A stretch of 64,000 bases of DNA from a filamentous cyanobacterium ESFC-1. Its GTDB lineage: Bacteria; Cyanobacteriota; Cyanobacteriia; Cyanobacteriales; Spirulinaceae. Shown here piece by piece: positions 1 through 8,350 of the stretch. The stretch spans positions 1,295,053 through 1,359,052 of the forward strand of contig KB904821.1 in NCBI GenBank assembly GCA_000380225.1, in the 5' to 3' direction. A program made the translations under genes and the position numbers. Position 1 is the stretch's first letter; every line of letters starts with the position of its first letter. The notes below the pieces were generated by a model. It was not told the origin of the DNA. It saw only the letters and a list, made by a program, of their open reading frames with translations, and made no database searches.

Positions 1-130
1 TCCCCACTCTCCCCACTGCCCAAGAAACTCTCCCCACTTGTCCATAAACTCAAGCAAAGCACGATTAAAAGGATGTCTGGGGACAACATTCAAGTTAGGA
101 TGGATGGTTGAAAAGTAACAACAACAACAG
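1..130. other. Leader region of sat with a short STRR-like stretch
   Basis: The first 45 bases contain loosely repeated TCCCCACT units of the heptanucleotide STRR type. A short CAA-rich run (CAACAACAACAG) directly precedes the sat ATG. No clear Shine-Dalgarno sequence is seen. The upstream gene lies outside the window. Confidence 0.4.
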
Positions 131-1306
131 ATGAGTTCCCTCTACAATAATGCGCCCCACGGCGGTCATCTTATCAACCGGATTGCCACTGCTGCCGAAA
201 AGCAGGAATTTCTCGACCAAGCGGACAAACTGCCCCGCATTACCATCGACGACCGGGCGGCCTCAGATTTAGCCATGATTGCCATTGGCGGATTTAGCCC
301 CCTGATTGGCTTTATGGCACAATCCGACTATGAAACCGTTGTCACGGATATGCGCCTTGCTAACGGTACGCCCTGGTCGATTCCCGTCACCTTATCCGTG
401 ACTGAAGACGAAGCCGAACCTCTCAAGGAAGGTGGTTGGATTCGCCTGGATGACAGTACCGGACGCTTTATTGGGATTCTCGAACTCACCCAAAAATATC
501 GCTACAGCAAAGCCCACGAAGCCGAAAACGTCTATGGAACCGACGAAACCAAACATCCCGGCGTAAAAGTGATTTACGACCAAGGGCCGATTAATTTGGC
601 AGGCCCGGTGTGGCTGTTAGAACGCGACCCCCATCCGTTGTTCCCGGCGTATCAAATCGACCCGGCGGCCTCGCGCCAAATGTTTGCAGACCGAGGCTGG
701 AAAACGGTAGTGGGTTTCCAAACCCGCAACCCCATCCACCGGGCCCACGAATACATCCAGAAATGCGCCCTGGAAACTGTAGACGGCTTATTTTTACATC
801 CTTTGGTTGGGGCGACTAAAAGCGACGATATCCCGGCAGATGTGCGGATGCGCTGCTATGAAATTATGATGGAGCGTTATTTCCCGAAAGACCGGGTGAT
901 TTTGGCGATTAACCCCTCAGCGATGCGCTATGCGGGCCCCCGCGAGGCGATTTTCCACGCTTTGGTTCGCAAAAACTACGGCTGTACTCACTTTATCGTT
1001 GGTCGCGACCATGCCGGAGTCGGGGATTACTATGGCACTTACGATGCACAACACATTTTTGATGAGTTTGAACCGGGAGAGTTGGGCATTATGCCCATGA
1101 AGTTTGAACACGCTTTTTATTGCACCCGTACCGAACAAATGGCGACGACGAAAACGAGTCCGAGTAAGCCCGAAGAACGGGTCCACCTTTCGGGAACGAA
1201 GGTACGCGAGATGTTGCGTCGGGGTGAACTGCCGCCAGCGCAATTTTCTCGTCCTGAAGTGGCTCAAGAGTTGGCCAAAGCGATGCAAGCCCAAGCTGCG
1301 AAGTAA
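131..1306 (+). CDS. sat: Sulfate adenylyltransferase (ATP sulfurylase)
   Basis: Activates sulfate with ATP to adenosine 5'-phosphosulfate, the first step of assimilatory sulfate reduction in the cytoplasm. The 391-residue length fits the bacterial homomeric ATP sulfurylase without a fused APS kinase. The nucleotide-binding motif [11 protein letters not shown] lies near residues 197-207 and the second signature [12 protein letters not shown] near 291-302, both intact. The start is the ATG at 131. It appears monocistronic: the downstream 690 bp holds only repeats. A cysH-family gene for the next reductive stage lies about 54 kb away, so sulfate assimilation genes are not clustered here. Confidence 0.97.
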   Translation: MSSLYNNAPHGGHLINRIATAAEKQEFLDQADKLPRITIDDRAASDLAMIAIGGFSPLIGFMAQSDYETVVTDMRLANGTPWSIPVTLSVTEDEAEPLKEGGWIRLDDSTGRFIGILELTQKYRYSKAHEAENVYGTDETKHPGVKVIYDQGPINLAGPVWLLERDPHPLFPAYQIDPAASRQMFADRGWKTVVGFQTRNPIHRAHEYIQKCALETVDGLFLHPLVGATKSDDIPADVRMRCYEIMMERYFPKDRVILAINPSAMRYAGPREAIFHALVRKNYGCTHFIVGRDHAGVGDYYGTYDAQHIFDEFEPGELGIMPMKFEHAFYCTRTEQMATTKTSPSKPEERVHLSGTKVREMLRRGELPPAQFSRPEVAQELAKAMQAQAAK

Positions 1307-1405
1307 GGTCAAGTTCGGGAAAACCAGCCATTTTTTGAGAAACTTCTCGCTTTAAGTTTGTGGCTGGAGATATCTTGCTGAAGCTTAAAGTTATATCAAA
1401 TCCGT

Positions 1406-1492
1406 ACTGCTGCGACACACTTTAAATGGTGGGTTACGGCGGAGAGCTAGATTGCAGTCATAGCCTGAGTTTTAGCCGCCTAACCCACCCTA
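1406..1492 (+). repeat. Hairpin repeat element, copy A
   Basis: Begins with the terminal motif CTGCTGCGACACAC (1407-1420), followed by the left arm GGTGGGTTACGGCGG (1428-1442) and the right arm CCGCCTAACCCACC (1476-1489). The arms are imperfect inverted repeats able to form a roughly 60-nt hairpin. The same unit recurs at 1636, 33196 and 42822 in this window. Confidence 0.8.
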
Positions 1493-1612
1493 CTGGCGTG
1501 ACACACCTTAAATGAGGCTATAGGTAGGGTGTCGTTAGCGCAGCGTAACGCACCAAAATACAAGCATTTTAACGATGGTGACTATCGCACAAATTAAGCT
1601 GTGTCGAGCCAC
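1489..1612 (+). repeat. Small element with GYGACACA-type inverted termini
   Basis: Bounded on the left by CTACTGGCGTGACACACC and on the right by the inverted form GCTGTGTCGAGCCACTAC. Inside is a second palindrome (1524-1554, GTAGGGTGTCGTTAGCGCAG followed by CGTAACGCACC) that recurs at 33299-33328. The size, inverted ends and absence of coding capacity resemble a MITE. Confidence 0.65.
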
Positions 1613-1710
1613 TACTGGCGTGACACACTTTAAATGGTGGGTTACGGCGGATAGCTAAATTGCAGTTATAGCTTAGGTTTTAGCCGCCTAACCCACCCTA
1701 CTGCCGCTAC
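1610..1710 (+). repeat. Hairpin repeat element, copy B
   Basis: Starts with CTACTGGCGTGACACAC, then the left arm GGTGGGTTACGGCGG (1636-1650) and the right arm CCGCCTAACCCACC (1684-1697). It is nearly identical to copy A in arms and loop. It is the third module of a head-to-tail cluster occupying most of the spacer after sat. Confidence 0.8.
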
Positions 1711-1778
1711 TGCTACGCTTTTGGGTTGCTTTTTTTGTCTAAATGTGATAGATATAGTATCTATTAAATTCTGTATTT

Positions 1779-1828
1779 AAAAACAAAAACAAAAGCCAGC
1801 CCTTTTCAGTTGCTTAGGCTGGCGGAAT
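1779..1828 (-). terminator. Probable intrinsic terminator of the NFACT gene
   Basis: On the minus strand GCCAGCC pairs with GGCTGGC across a loop of about 15 nt, and the stem is followed by a T-rich tract (TTTTGTTTTTGTTTTT). It lies about 180 nt beyond the NFACT stop codon, in the correct orientation. Confidence 0.6.
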
Positions 1829-2008
1829 TAACTCATTTGTTCTTTGTCGTTTTTAGTTTGGAGAAAATCCGTGTTGCGCGTTCCCAGTGCAGCAACACTA
1901 AACATTTCTTTACACGAATTGTAACATGAGTCACAATCTCATGTCTGCACTTTGGAGCATATAAATAAATTATCATCTACCGATGGGTAGATTTACCAGG
2001 CTGATTAT

Positions 2009-3745
2009 TTAATTTTGCTGGAGATATATTTCGGCTTGGCGGGGTTGTCCCCAGATAATCTGCTCCCGTTGATAGATGGCGACTCCAGGCTTTGCACCTT
2101 TGGGTTTGTAGACGTATTTGGGTTCGGTGTAGACGGCGGGGACGCGATCGCTCTGACGACTACGACTGTAATAGGTGGCGAAATCGGCAGCGAATTGGAG
2201 ATCGGCTTGGTCGGGAACTGCACCGGGTTCTAGACGCATCAGAACGTGGGATCCGGCGACTTCTTGGGCGTGAAACCAGAGGTCGTAATCCCCAGCCTGG
2301 CGGAAGGTAAGCTGGTCGTTTTGGCGGTTGTTGCGTCCGACGAGGAGTTCAAAGCCGGAGGGGGTTTTGTAGGAGTGGGGTTGGGCTTCGGGGGCGTTGT
2401 CGGGGCGGGTTTTGGTGCGTCCGCCGTCGAGATAGTTTTCTTGGATGAGTTCTTCGCGAATTTCTTGGAGGGTTTGCAAGTCCTCTGGGTTGCGATAATC
2501 GTCGATTTGGCTGAGGGCGGTTTCGATTTGTTCGAGGTATTGTTGTTCGGCTTGCACTTCGGCAAGGAGGGGTTGGACGGCGTTACGGGCGCGTTTGAGC
2601 TTTTGGTGTTGTTTATAGAGGGCTTGGGCGTTTTGGACGGCGTTTTTTTCGGGATTGAGGGCAATTTGCGTGTCTTCTCCGGTGGTAAAGTCGGGGAGGG
2701 TGATGGTTTTCATGCCGGGTTGCCATTGGTGCAAATGGGCCATGAGTAAATCCCCTAGGGCGCGGTAGGTGTCGGCTTCGTCGGATTGGGCGAGACGAGT
2801 TTTAAAGGTTTCGGCTTTTTGGTTGAGCTTTTTTTGCAAACTTTTGACTTTTTGCTCTAACTGATGGCGGAGTTGCTTATATGTCTGTTGGTTGAGTTGG
2901 TTGGTGTAGTAGTGGTTGAGGAGGGTTTGGGTGTTTTTTGCAGGAGCGATCGCGCCCCATCCCAAAACCGTGTATCCTGTTTTTGTCCAAGCGGGGGTAA
3001 AGGTTTCATTTTCCAGGCAATGCAGCCATTCTTGCCAGCGCTCAAACAATGCGTCCCAATCTGCCGGAGACAGGGTTTCGGTGGATTGTTGAGCGTCTAA
3101 ACCCGCTTTTTCGGCCATTGATGCAATTAAGACGGGACTGACACCGCGATAACTTTGCAAGAGTTGTTTTTTGAGCTTACCGGGGACGAGACTGACACGC
3201 TCGACAAAGCGATCGCGACTTTCGGTTAAACTCGGCGCATTGCCTAAAAGGGGCGGGGGCGGTTCATAGGGTTGTCCGGTTTGGACGGGACGCATACTCG
3301 ATTTTTGGGAACTGACTTGATGAGCGCAAGTCACAATTTGTTGATGGGCATCGGTGAGGATTAAATTGCTATATTTGCCCATAATTTCGGCGTAGAGATG
3401 CCATTGCGGGGGGTCGCCGGGTCGTTTGGCAAATTGGAAGTTTAGCACCCGTTCCCAGGGCGCGATCGCGACAATCCCGCTCAAGGCAAAGCCGTTGAGT
3501 TGATGGCGTAGCTGGTCACTAAAGGTAAAGGTATCTGGGGTGCGCGGGGGCCGGTCGCCAACACAAATCCGCGCCGCTTGGGGATGCCAAGATATACTCA
3601 ACCAGTCGCGTTTGTCAAGGGTACGCAGGGCGATCGCCAGGGTGTGACGGTCTCGCTGATAAAATTGCTCAACTCGGGCCGGAAGCCAACTCTGACGTAG
3701 TTCAGCGCAAGCCGCAGTAAGGGTGGTAAAGTCAACAGGTTGCAT
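2009..3745 (-). CDS. NFACT-family protein (Rqc2/RqcH-type)
   Basis: Family members bind 60S/50S subunits carrying stalled nascent chains; bacterial RqcH adds alanine tails. Older annotations call it a fibronectin-binding protein. The N-terminal NFACT-N domain holds the characteristic MGKYSNLILTD segment. A helical and coiled-coil middle follows, and the C-terminal NFACT-R domain contains DLWFHAQEVAGSHV and VYKPKGAKPGVAIYQRE. At 578 residues it is full length. The ATG at 3745 (MQPVDFTTLTA) is preferred over an in-frame TTG 15 nt upstream. It is divergent from remA-gmk, with 258 bp between. The role in rescue of stalled ribosomes is inferred from the family. Confidence 0.88.
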   Translation of the reverse strand: MQPVDFTTLTAACAELRQSWLPARVEQFYQRDRHTLAIALRTLDKRDWLSISWHPQAARICVGDRPPRTPDTFTFSDQLRHQLNGFALSGIVAIAPWERVLNFQFAKRPGDPPQWHLYAEIMGKYSNLILTDAHQQIVTCAHQVSSQKSSMRPVQTGQPYEPPPPLLGNAPSLTESRDRFVERVSLVPGKLKKQLLQSYRGVSPVLIASMAEKAGLDAQQSTETLSPADWDALFERWQEWLHCLENETFTPAWTKTGYTVLGWGAIAPAKNTQTLLNHYYTNQLNQQTYKQLRHQLEQKVKSLQKKLNQKAETFKTRLAQSDEADTYRALGDLLMAHLHQWQPGMKTITLPDFTTGEDTQIALNPEKNAVQNAQALYKQHQKLKRARNAVQPLLAEVQAEQQYLEQIETALSQIDDYRNPEDLQTLQEIREELIQENYLDGGRTKTRPDNAPEAQPHSYKTPSGFELLVGRNNRQNDQLTFRQAGDYDLWFHAQEVAGSHVLMRLEPGAVPDQADLQFAADFATYYSRSRQSDRVPAVYTEPKYVYKPKGAKPGVAIYQREQIIWGQPRQAEIYLQQN

Positions 3746-4003
3746 AGAATTTATGACCAATTGCGTTCAAATTAGCAATCTTTTGTGGAAGTTTGCGTTA
3801 CAGTAAAAAAAACTTTATTTCCTGAGATAGAAGTCACTGAAGTTTTCTTGAGGTAAAGAACGTCAGAAGACATAAACTTGGAAAAAATAGTGAATTTTGT
3901 AGCTTTTAGCATTGTAATGGTAGATTTTTGTCGCTAACATAAAAGTTGAATATTGTTAAGCAATGCAAAAAAACAACGACCAGACAATAGGAAGACATTA
4001 TTT

Positions 4004-4267
4004 ATGGACATTCAGTTAATTAATATTGGATTTGGCAACATCGTATCGGCCAATCGTGTCGTCGCGATTGTTAGCCCCGAATCAGCCCCCATTAAACGCA
4101 TCATTACCGAAGCTCGCGATCGCGGTCAACTGATTGATGCTACTTATGGTCGCCGAACCCGAGCGGTCATTGTCACAGATTCGAGTCATGTGGTACTATC
4201 AGCGATCCAACCGGAAACCGTCGCTCACCGCTTTGTCATTGGCAAAGAAACGACGAATAGTAACTAA
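4004..4267 (+). CDS. remA: RemA-like regulator (DUF370)
   Basis: 87-residue protein of the RemA/DUF370 family. In Bacillus, RemA is a DNA-binding activator of biofilm matrix and osmoprotection genes. The conserved start [20 protein letters not shown] and the segment [15 protein letters not shown] are typical. The ATG at 4004 fits the family N-terminus, so an upstream alternative start 17 codons earlier is rejected. The stop lies 17 bp before gmk, so the two are probably cotranscribed. Its role in this organism is unknown; remA-gmk adjacency is also seen in Firmicutes. Confidence 0.88.
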   Translation: MDIQLINIGFGNIVSANRVVAIVSPESAPIKRIITEARDRGQLIDATYGRRTRAVIVTDSSHVVLSAIQPETVAHRFVIGKETTNSN

Positions 4268-4284
4268 TTCCAGCATCTAACTTC

Positions 4285-4836
4285 ATGAGTTCAGGACAAC
4301 TCATCGCGATTACCGGTCCGAGTGGTGTCGGCAAAGGCACTTTGGTTCGCTTGCTTTTGGCTCGCCATCCAGAATTATACCTTTCTGTTTCTACCACCAC
4401 TCGGCAACCGCGTCCCGGTGAAGTCGAAGGCCAAGATTATTATTTCGTCAGCCCGGATCGGTTTAAAACCCTGATTGCCACGGGACAATTACTCGAATGG
4501 GCTGAATATGCGGGAAATTACTACGGTACTCCCAGGGAAAAGGTAGAAACCCAAATTCATCAGGGTCGGACGGTGTTGCTCGAAATCGAAGTGATGGGCG
4601 CACAGCAAATCAAGCAAACTTTTCCTGAAGCATTACGCTTGTTTATTTTACCGCCCAATGTAGCCGAATTAGAACGACGACTGCGCGATCGCGGCACCGA
4701 TACCGAAGACGCGATCGCGAAACGTCTGCAACGGGCTAAAGCCGAAATAGAATTGAGTACAGAGTTTAATGTTCAAATTGTCAACGACAATTTAGACCAA
4801 GCTTTGGCTAAGATTGAACAGGCAATTTTCAACTAA
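4285..4836 (+). CDS. gmk: Guanylate kinase
   Basis: Phosphorylates GMP to GDP with ATP in the cytoplasm. The P-loop GPSGVGKGT spans residues 10-18. The GMP-binding region contains TTRQPRPGEVEGQDYYF and, further on, LEWAEYAGNYYGTP. The length of 183 residues is normal. The start is the ATG right after remA, with 17 bp between, suggesting an operon. A short hairpin (4863-4883) followed by an STRR array lies downstream. Confidence 0.97.
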   Translation: MSSGQLIAITGPSGVGKGTLVRLLLARHPELYLSVSTTTRQPRPGEVEGQDYYFVSPDRFKTLIATGQLLEWAEYAGNYYGTPREKVETQIHQGRTVLLEIEVMGAQQIKQTFPEALRLFILPPNVAELERRLRDRGTDTEDAIAKRLQRAKAEIELSTEFNVQIVNDNLDQALAKIEQAIFN

Positions 4837-4862
4837 TCCCACACCCGACGCAGATTTAAGAC

Positions 4863-4883
4863 AAAACCCGGTAAGAGGGTTTT
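4863..4883 (+). terminator. Hairpin after gmk
   Basis: AAAACCC pairs with GGGTTTT over a 7-nt loop, 27 bp after the gmk stop. The T's belong to the stem and the STRR array follows directly, so terminator function is plausible but not certain. Confidence 0.45.
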
Positions 4884-4974
4884 CATTGTTCATTGTTCAT
4901 TGTTCATTGTTCATTGTTCATTGTTCATTGTTCATTGTTCATTGTTCATTGTTCATTGTTCATTGTTCATTGTT
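4882..4974 (+). repeat. STRR array, heptamer TTCATTG, about 13 copies
   Basis: Near-perfect tandem copies of the heptamer TTCATTG. It lies between convergent genes gmk and the DUF4129 gene. Its distal end encodes, on the minus strand, the last residues (MNNEQ) and TGA stop of the DUF4129 protein. Confidence 0.95.
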
Positions 4975-5561
4975 TTGTACGCTTGCTGACATTGTTCCCA
5001 GAGTTGTAACGATGCGGGTTGATTGCTAAAGCAAAGCTGTTGATGGGTAATCAGCAGGGTTTGATAGGGTTGGGGTTGGGGGAGTTGTTGGATAATTTGG
5101 AGATATTCGCCATCGGTGCGACTGGGTTGATGAGGAGCAATGCCGCGATCGTGGAGGTGTTGCAACATGGCCAGATAAAGGGCGATGCAGGCTTGGTAAT
5201 AATCGCCTGCTTGGGCGAAACTGCGCGATCGCGCCCCCCATTGAGCAGTAGAAACCTCTCGATCTGGGGTAGGAAGACGAGGCGATCGCCCCGAACGAGG
5301 ATTCCGCAGCCAAGTCTGGAAAAGGGGGCTTAAAGACCGCCACAGCGTCCACAGAAGCAGCAGGGACAATAGACCCAAGACGCTCCAAAATATAAATTCG
5401 GTCAGATTGGGCCATTGGGAATGATCGAGGTCAGGATCGCGAACGTTGCCCAGACTTTCAGCCAAGCGATCGCCCAAACGTTCCCAGCCTTGATTGATAC
5501 GTTCTTGGAGTTGGTGGATTTGCCAACCGAGACTATTTTCTTGATGGGGTTCGGCGGCCAT
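4953..5561 (-). CDS. DUF4129 domain membrane protein
   Basis: 202 residues. One hydrophobic segment lies near residues 52-75 (FIFWSVLGLLSLLLLWTLW). A C-terminal cytoplasmic-type domain has the DUF4129 pattern GDYYQACIALYLAMLQHLHDRG followed by a TDGEYL-like motif. DUF4129 domains are often found next to or fused with transglutaminase-like proteins; the function is unknown. The start codon is 8 bp from the anbu stop, so it is the last gene of the zinc-ribbon/anbu unit. The final five codons and stop come from the STRR array, so the native C-terminus may have been altered by repeat expansion. Confidence 0.8.
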   Translation of the reverse strand: MAAEPHQENSLGWQIHQLQERINQGWERLGDRLAESLGNVRDPDLDHSQWPNLTEFIFWSVLGLLSLLLLWTLWRSLSPLFQTWLRNPRSGRSPRLPTPDREVSTAQWGARSRSFAQAGDYYQACIALYLAMLQHLHDRGIAPHQPSRTDGEYLQIIQQLPQPQPYQTLLITHQQLCFSNQPASLQLWEQCQQAYKTMNNEQ

Positions 5562-5569
5562 GGCTGTGC

Positions 5570-6331
5570 TTAGTCTATCAAAACATCTTCAGGATCGGAA
5601 ACTTGCTCCCATTCTATATTAGGCATAGCATCAAAGGCTTGACGCAGGGAATCTTGCCATAATTTCCGCATTTTCGCCAAATAGGGGTCGCCGAGGCGCA
5701 ACTGAAGCCCATGCTGCAACAAAAAACTGTTGGCTTCGTACATGGCTACATTGATCGGAGGGCCGACGGAAATATTAGACTTCATCGTGGAGTCAATCGA
5801 AAGTAACGCACATTTAGCCACGGCATCCAAGGGAGTATCGAAGGTCAGAGTACGGTCGAGAATCGGCTTGCCATATTTAGTTTCGCCAATTTGCAAAAAG
5901 GGCGTTTCTTCAGTGGCTTGGATAAAGTTGCCTTGGGGATAAATTTGATAGAGTTGGGTTTCTTCTCCTTGAATTTGACCGCCAACGAGCATATTGCAGT
6001 GATAATCAATGTTATCTCGTTCGAGCCATTCGCGATTTTCGTCTTGAATCCCGCGCATTTTGTTACCGACGTAGCGAGTAATTTCGTACATAGTGGGGAG
6101 AGAAAATAAATTCATTTCGGCTTCGTTTTGAATATCCCACTTGAGTTGTGTAATCACCCCTTGAGATACCGATAAATTGCCCGAAGTGCAAATCAGCAAG
6201 GCGCGATCGCCCGGCTGACAAAATTCAAAAAGTTTGCGATAAGCTGAAATATAATCAACGCCAGCATTCGTGCGGGAGTCGCTTGCCATCACCAAGCCCG
6301 AATGATTGAGAATGCCTAAGCAGTAAGTCAT
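5570..6331 (-). CDS. Anbu-type proteasome-like peptidase
   Basis: 253-residue Ntn-hydrolase of the Anbu group, ancestral relatives of the 20S proteasome beta subunit. The product begins MTYCLGI. Removal of Met1 would expose the catalytic Thr1. Counting from that Thr, Asp17 (in MASDSRTNAG) and Lys32 (in AYRKL) match the proteasomal triad. The ORF extends 43 codons upstream, but the ATG at 6331 is the only start that yields an N-terminal Thr. A zinc-ribbon gene lies 47 bp upstream and DUF4129 8 bp downstream, on the same strand. Anbu proteins form rings; natural substrates are uncertain. The ATP-grasp and alpha-E partners found in many proteobacterial anbu operons are absent here. Confidence 0.88.
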   Translation of the reverse strand: MTYCLGILNHSGLVMASDSRTNAGVDYISAYRKLFEFCQPGDRALLICTSGNLSVSQGVITQLKWDIQNEAEMNLFSLPTMYEITRYVGNKMRGIQDENREWLERDNIDYHCNMLVGGQIQGEETQLYQIYPQGNFIQATEETPFLQIGETKYGKPILDRTLTFDTPLDAVAKCALLSIDSTMKSNISVGPPINVAMYEANSFLLQHGLQLRLGDPYLAKMRKLWQDSLRQAFDAMPNIEWEQVSDPEDVLID

Positions 6332-6378
6332 TGCCAATTTCCAAATAACCCAATTAAAACCTCTATTGTCGCTTATTT

Positions 6379-6930
6379 TTAAGGTTTTGCTTTGACGGCG
6401 CTGCCACAAGCCCCACAAAAGCGATCGCCCGCTTCGAGAGGATTGCCGCATTGGGTACAAAATCGCTGCTCAGTTGCGTCCGCTTTTGGGGTGTTCAGGT
6501 CATTCATGCTTAAACTCATGTTCCCCATTTTCATTTCCATGGGTTCGACGGACATGGACATATTGCCCATTTTCATCGGTTTCATGGGCTTCATGGGTTT
6601 CATGGGCTTCATAGATTCCATAGGGGGCTTGTCTTCGGCAAGTTGCAAGGGTAGGACTTCGACTTGAGACAAGTTAGGAGTGGTGGTGCTGCTCATTTGA
6701 GTGCCTTGAATCTGCACAAAACTCTGGCCGGTCGTGCCTTCTAGTCGCAGAATAAAGCTGTCGGCCTCCCGGTATAAAGTCGGCGGAGTTTGCCAGGGGC
6801 CCGTGGTGAAGCTGTTGCTTTGACTTTGTTGCTGACCAGGGCGACTCAGATTGAGAGTAATGTGGGTTTGGTCGCCGACATTCTCGATATACAGGGTGCG
6901 ATCGCGACCTAAGTTACTGCGGTAAGCCAT
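6379..6930 (-). CDS. Zinc-ribbon protein with Met/Lys/Pro-rich linker
   Basis: 183 residues. The N-terminal ~85 residues are predicted beta-rich (MAYRSNLGRDRTLYIEN...). A low-complexity linker of repeated MKP triplets and MGNMS motifs follows (about residues 100-145). The C-terminus is a four-cysteine zinc ribbon CTQCGN...CGACG. It lies 47 bp upstream of anbu and is probably cotranscribed. I do not recognise the N-terminal domain. A role as adaptor or partner of Anbu is only suggested by proximity. Confidence 0.75.
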   Translation of the reverse strand: MAYRSNLGRDRTLYIENVGDQTHITLNLSRPGQQQSQSNSFTTGPWQTPPTLYREADSFILRLEGTTGQSFVQIQGTQMSSTTTPNLSQVEVLPLQLAEDKPPMESMKPMKPMKPMKPMKMGNMSMSVEPMEMKMGNMSLSMNDLNTPKADATEQRFCTQCGNPLEAGDRFCGACGSAVKAKP

Positions 6931-7102
6931 GTTTTTCCCTCAATAAACCTTCTGTTTTTAGGTTAAAGCGCTCTGGCTCGTCAAATCGAAAGCAATTCTT
7001 AAATTCTGAGGCGATCGCGATTCTCAAAAAAGAACATCTCGATTGTAGAATCGGGACGGCAGCCCACTTTTGATAGACCCCCCGAACGAGATTAAAATAT
7101 CC

Positions 7103-8194
7103 TCACCCATTAACATTCACCCAAGCCCCGGACTCATGGGATTGATGAGTTAAATCCATGAGTAACTGGGAGTAAACCCCTTCTTTAAGGGAAGGAATCG
7201 GTTGTTGACCCGCATCAATGGCGTTAACCCAAGTATCCACCACTCGGATAAAAGGGGCAATGCGACCGTCGGAATAAACTTTCGGGAAAGCCAGGCGTTG
7301 GGGAATTTCCACTTCTTGCAGGTCTTCCCCCGCAGAAGCGGCCCACAAACGGAAGCCGTGGACGTAATCTTTGAGGTTGTCGCTACCCAGGACTAATGTA
7401 CCTTGGTCGCCGTAGACTTCCACCCAATGGCCGCGGCCTTGATAAGTAACGGAACTAATGCAGATTTGGCAGGGCGTACCATCTGCGAGTTCGAGCATAA
7501 TATTGCAAGTATCGTCTGCGTCTACAGGCTTGAGTTTGCCGCCCTCGCTGGGGTCGGGGCGTTCGGGAATGGCGCAACTGAGAGACCCACAAAGGCGTTT
7601 TACGTCGCCAAACAGCCAGTTAATGTAGTCGAAGGCGTGAGAAGCCACAGCCCCCAATGCACCGCCGCCTTTGTCTTTTTGAGCGTACCAGTTCCAGGGG
7701 CGATCGGGGTTGGCGCGACTGACTACCAGCCAATCGATTTTGATCAGGCGTTTTTGGCCGACAAAGCCTTGTTGCAGATATTCGGCAAAACGTTGCCACG
7801 GGGGGACGAAACGAAACTCAAAGTCGGGAATGGCGATCGCGTTATTTTGTAAGGCAAGATCGTAGAGTTCCTGGGTTTCCCTGGCGTTGAGGGTCATGGG
7901 TTTTTCCAGCAACAGGTGTTTTCGGGCGTTGAGGACGGTTTTGGCCATGTCGTAGTGCAGAAATGGCGGTGTGGAGATGCTGACCCCGTGGACTTCGGGC
8001 ATTTGAACGATCGCGTCTAGATTGTTGCTGGCGTGGGGGATATTGTGTTCGCTGGCGATCGCCTGGGCTTTTTCGAGATCGGGGTTGTAGACGGTGACGA
8101 TTTCGGTGCGGTGATGGGCTTGGAAGCCGGGAATATGGACTTTTTGACCGAAGCCTGTGCCGACGATGGCAATGCCAATTTTTGATTCAACCAT
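7103..8194 (-). CDS. Gfo/Idh/MocA family oxidoreductase
   Basis: 363 residues. The N-terminal Rossmann fold carries GTGFGQKVH near residue 12. The family EKPM motif (LLLEKPMTLNARE) is near residue 95 and supplies the catalytic Lys. A C-terminal alpha/beta domain follows. Members oxidise or reduce sugars and related substrates with NAD(P); the substrate cannot be told from sequence. It appears monocistronic, divergent from the methyltransferase gene with 156 bp between. Confidence 0.9.
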   Translation of the reverse strand: MVESKIGIAIVGTGFGQKVHIPGFQAHHRTEIVTVYNPDLEKAQAIASEHNIPHASNNLDAIVQMPEVHGVSISTPPFLHYDMAKTVLNARKHLLLEKPMTLNARETQELYDLALQNNAIAIPDFEFRFVPPWQRFAEYLQQGFVGQKRLIKIDWLVVSRANPDRPWNWYAQKDKGGGALGAVASHAFDYINWLFGDVKRLCGSLSCAIPERPDPSEGGKLKPVDADDTCNIMLELADGTPCQICISSVTYQGRGHWVEVYGDQGTLVLGSDNLKDYVHGFRLWAASAGEDLQEVEIPQRLAFPKVYSDGRIAPFIRVVDTWVNAIDAGQQPIPSLKEGVYSQLLMDLTHQSHESGAWVNVNG

Positions 8195-8315
8195 GAGTAT
8201 TTCTCTAAATCGCGATCGCGATTCATTGTCTCACGATTCACTGACTTAATAGATTGTTACAATTTGGGAAATCATGGTCACTGGCAATATTTCCAAATTC
8301 ACCACCTTCGCCAGT

Positions 8316-8350
8316 CATTGATAACTGATAACTGCTAACTGATAACTGAT
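8316..8350 (+). repeat. Short STRR array (AACTGAT heptamer) abutting a start codon
   Basis: About five copies of a heptamer (GATAACT/GCTAACT) run without gap into the ATG of the methyltransferase gene. The same array type abuts the GH13 start codon at 39012. No Shine-Dalgarno sequence separates repeat and ATG. Confidence 0.85.

Noticed and set aside
2246-2749. 167-residue plus-strand open frame
   Set aside because: Antisense shadow of the NFACT gene with low-complexity Gly/Phe/Val composition.
4814-5029. 71-residue plus-strand frame with repeated FIVHCSL
   Set aside because: Reads the TTCATTG heptamer array; no gene-like sequence around it.
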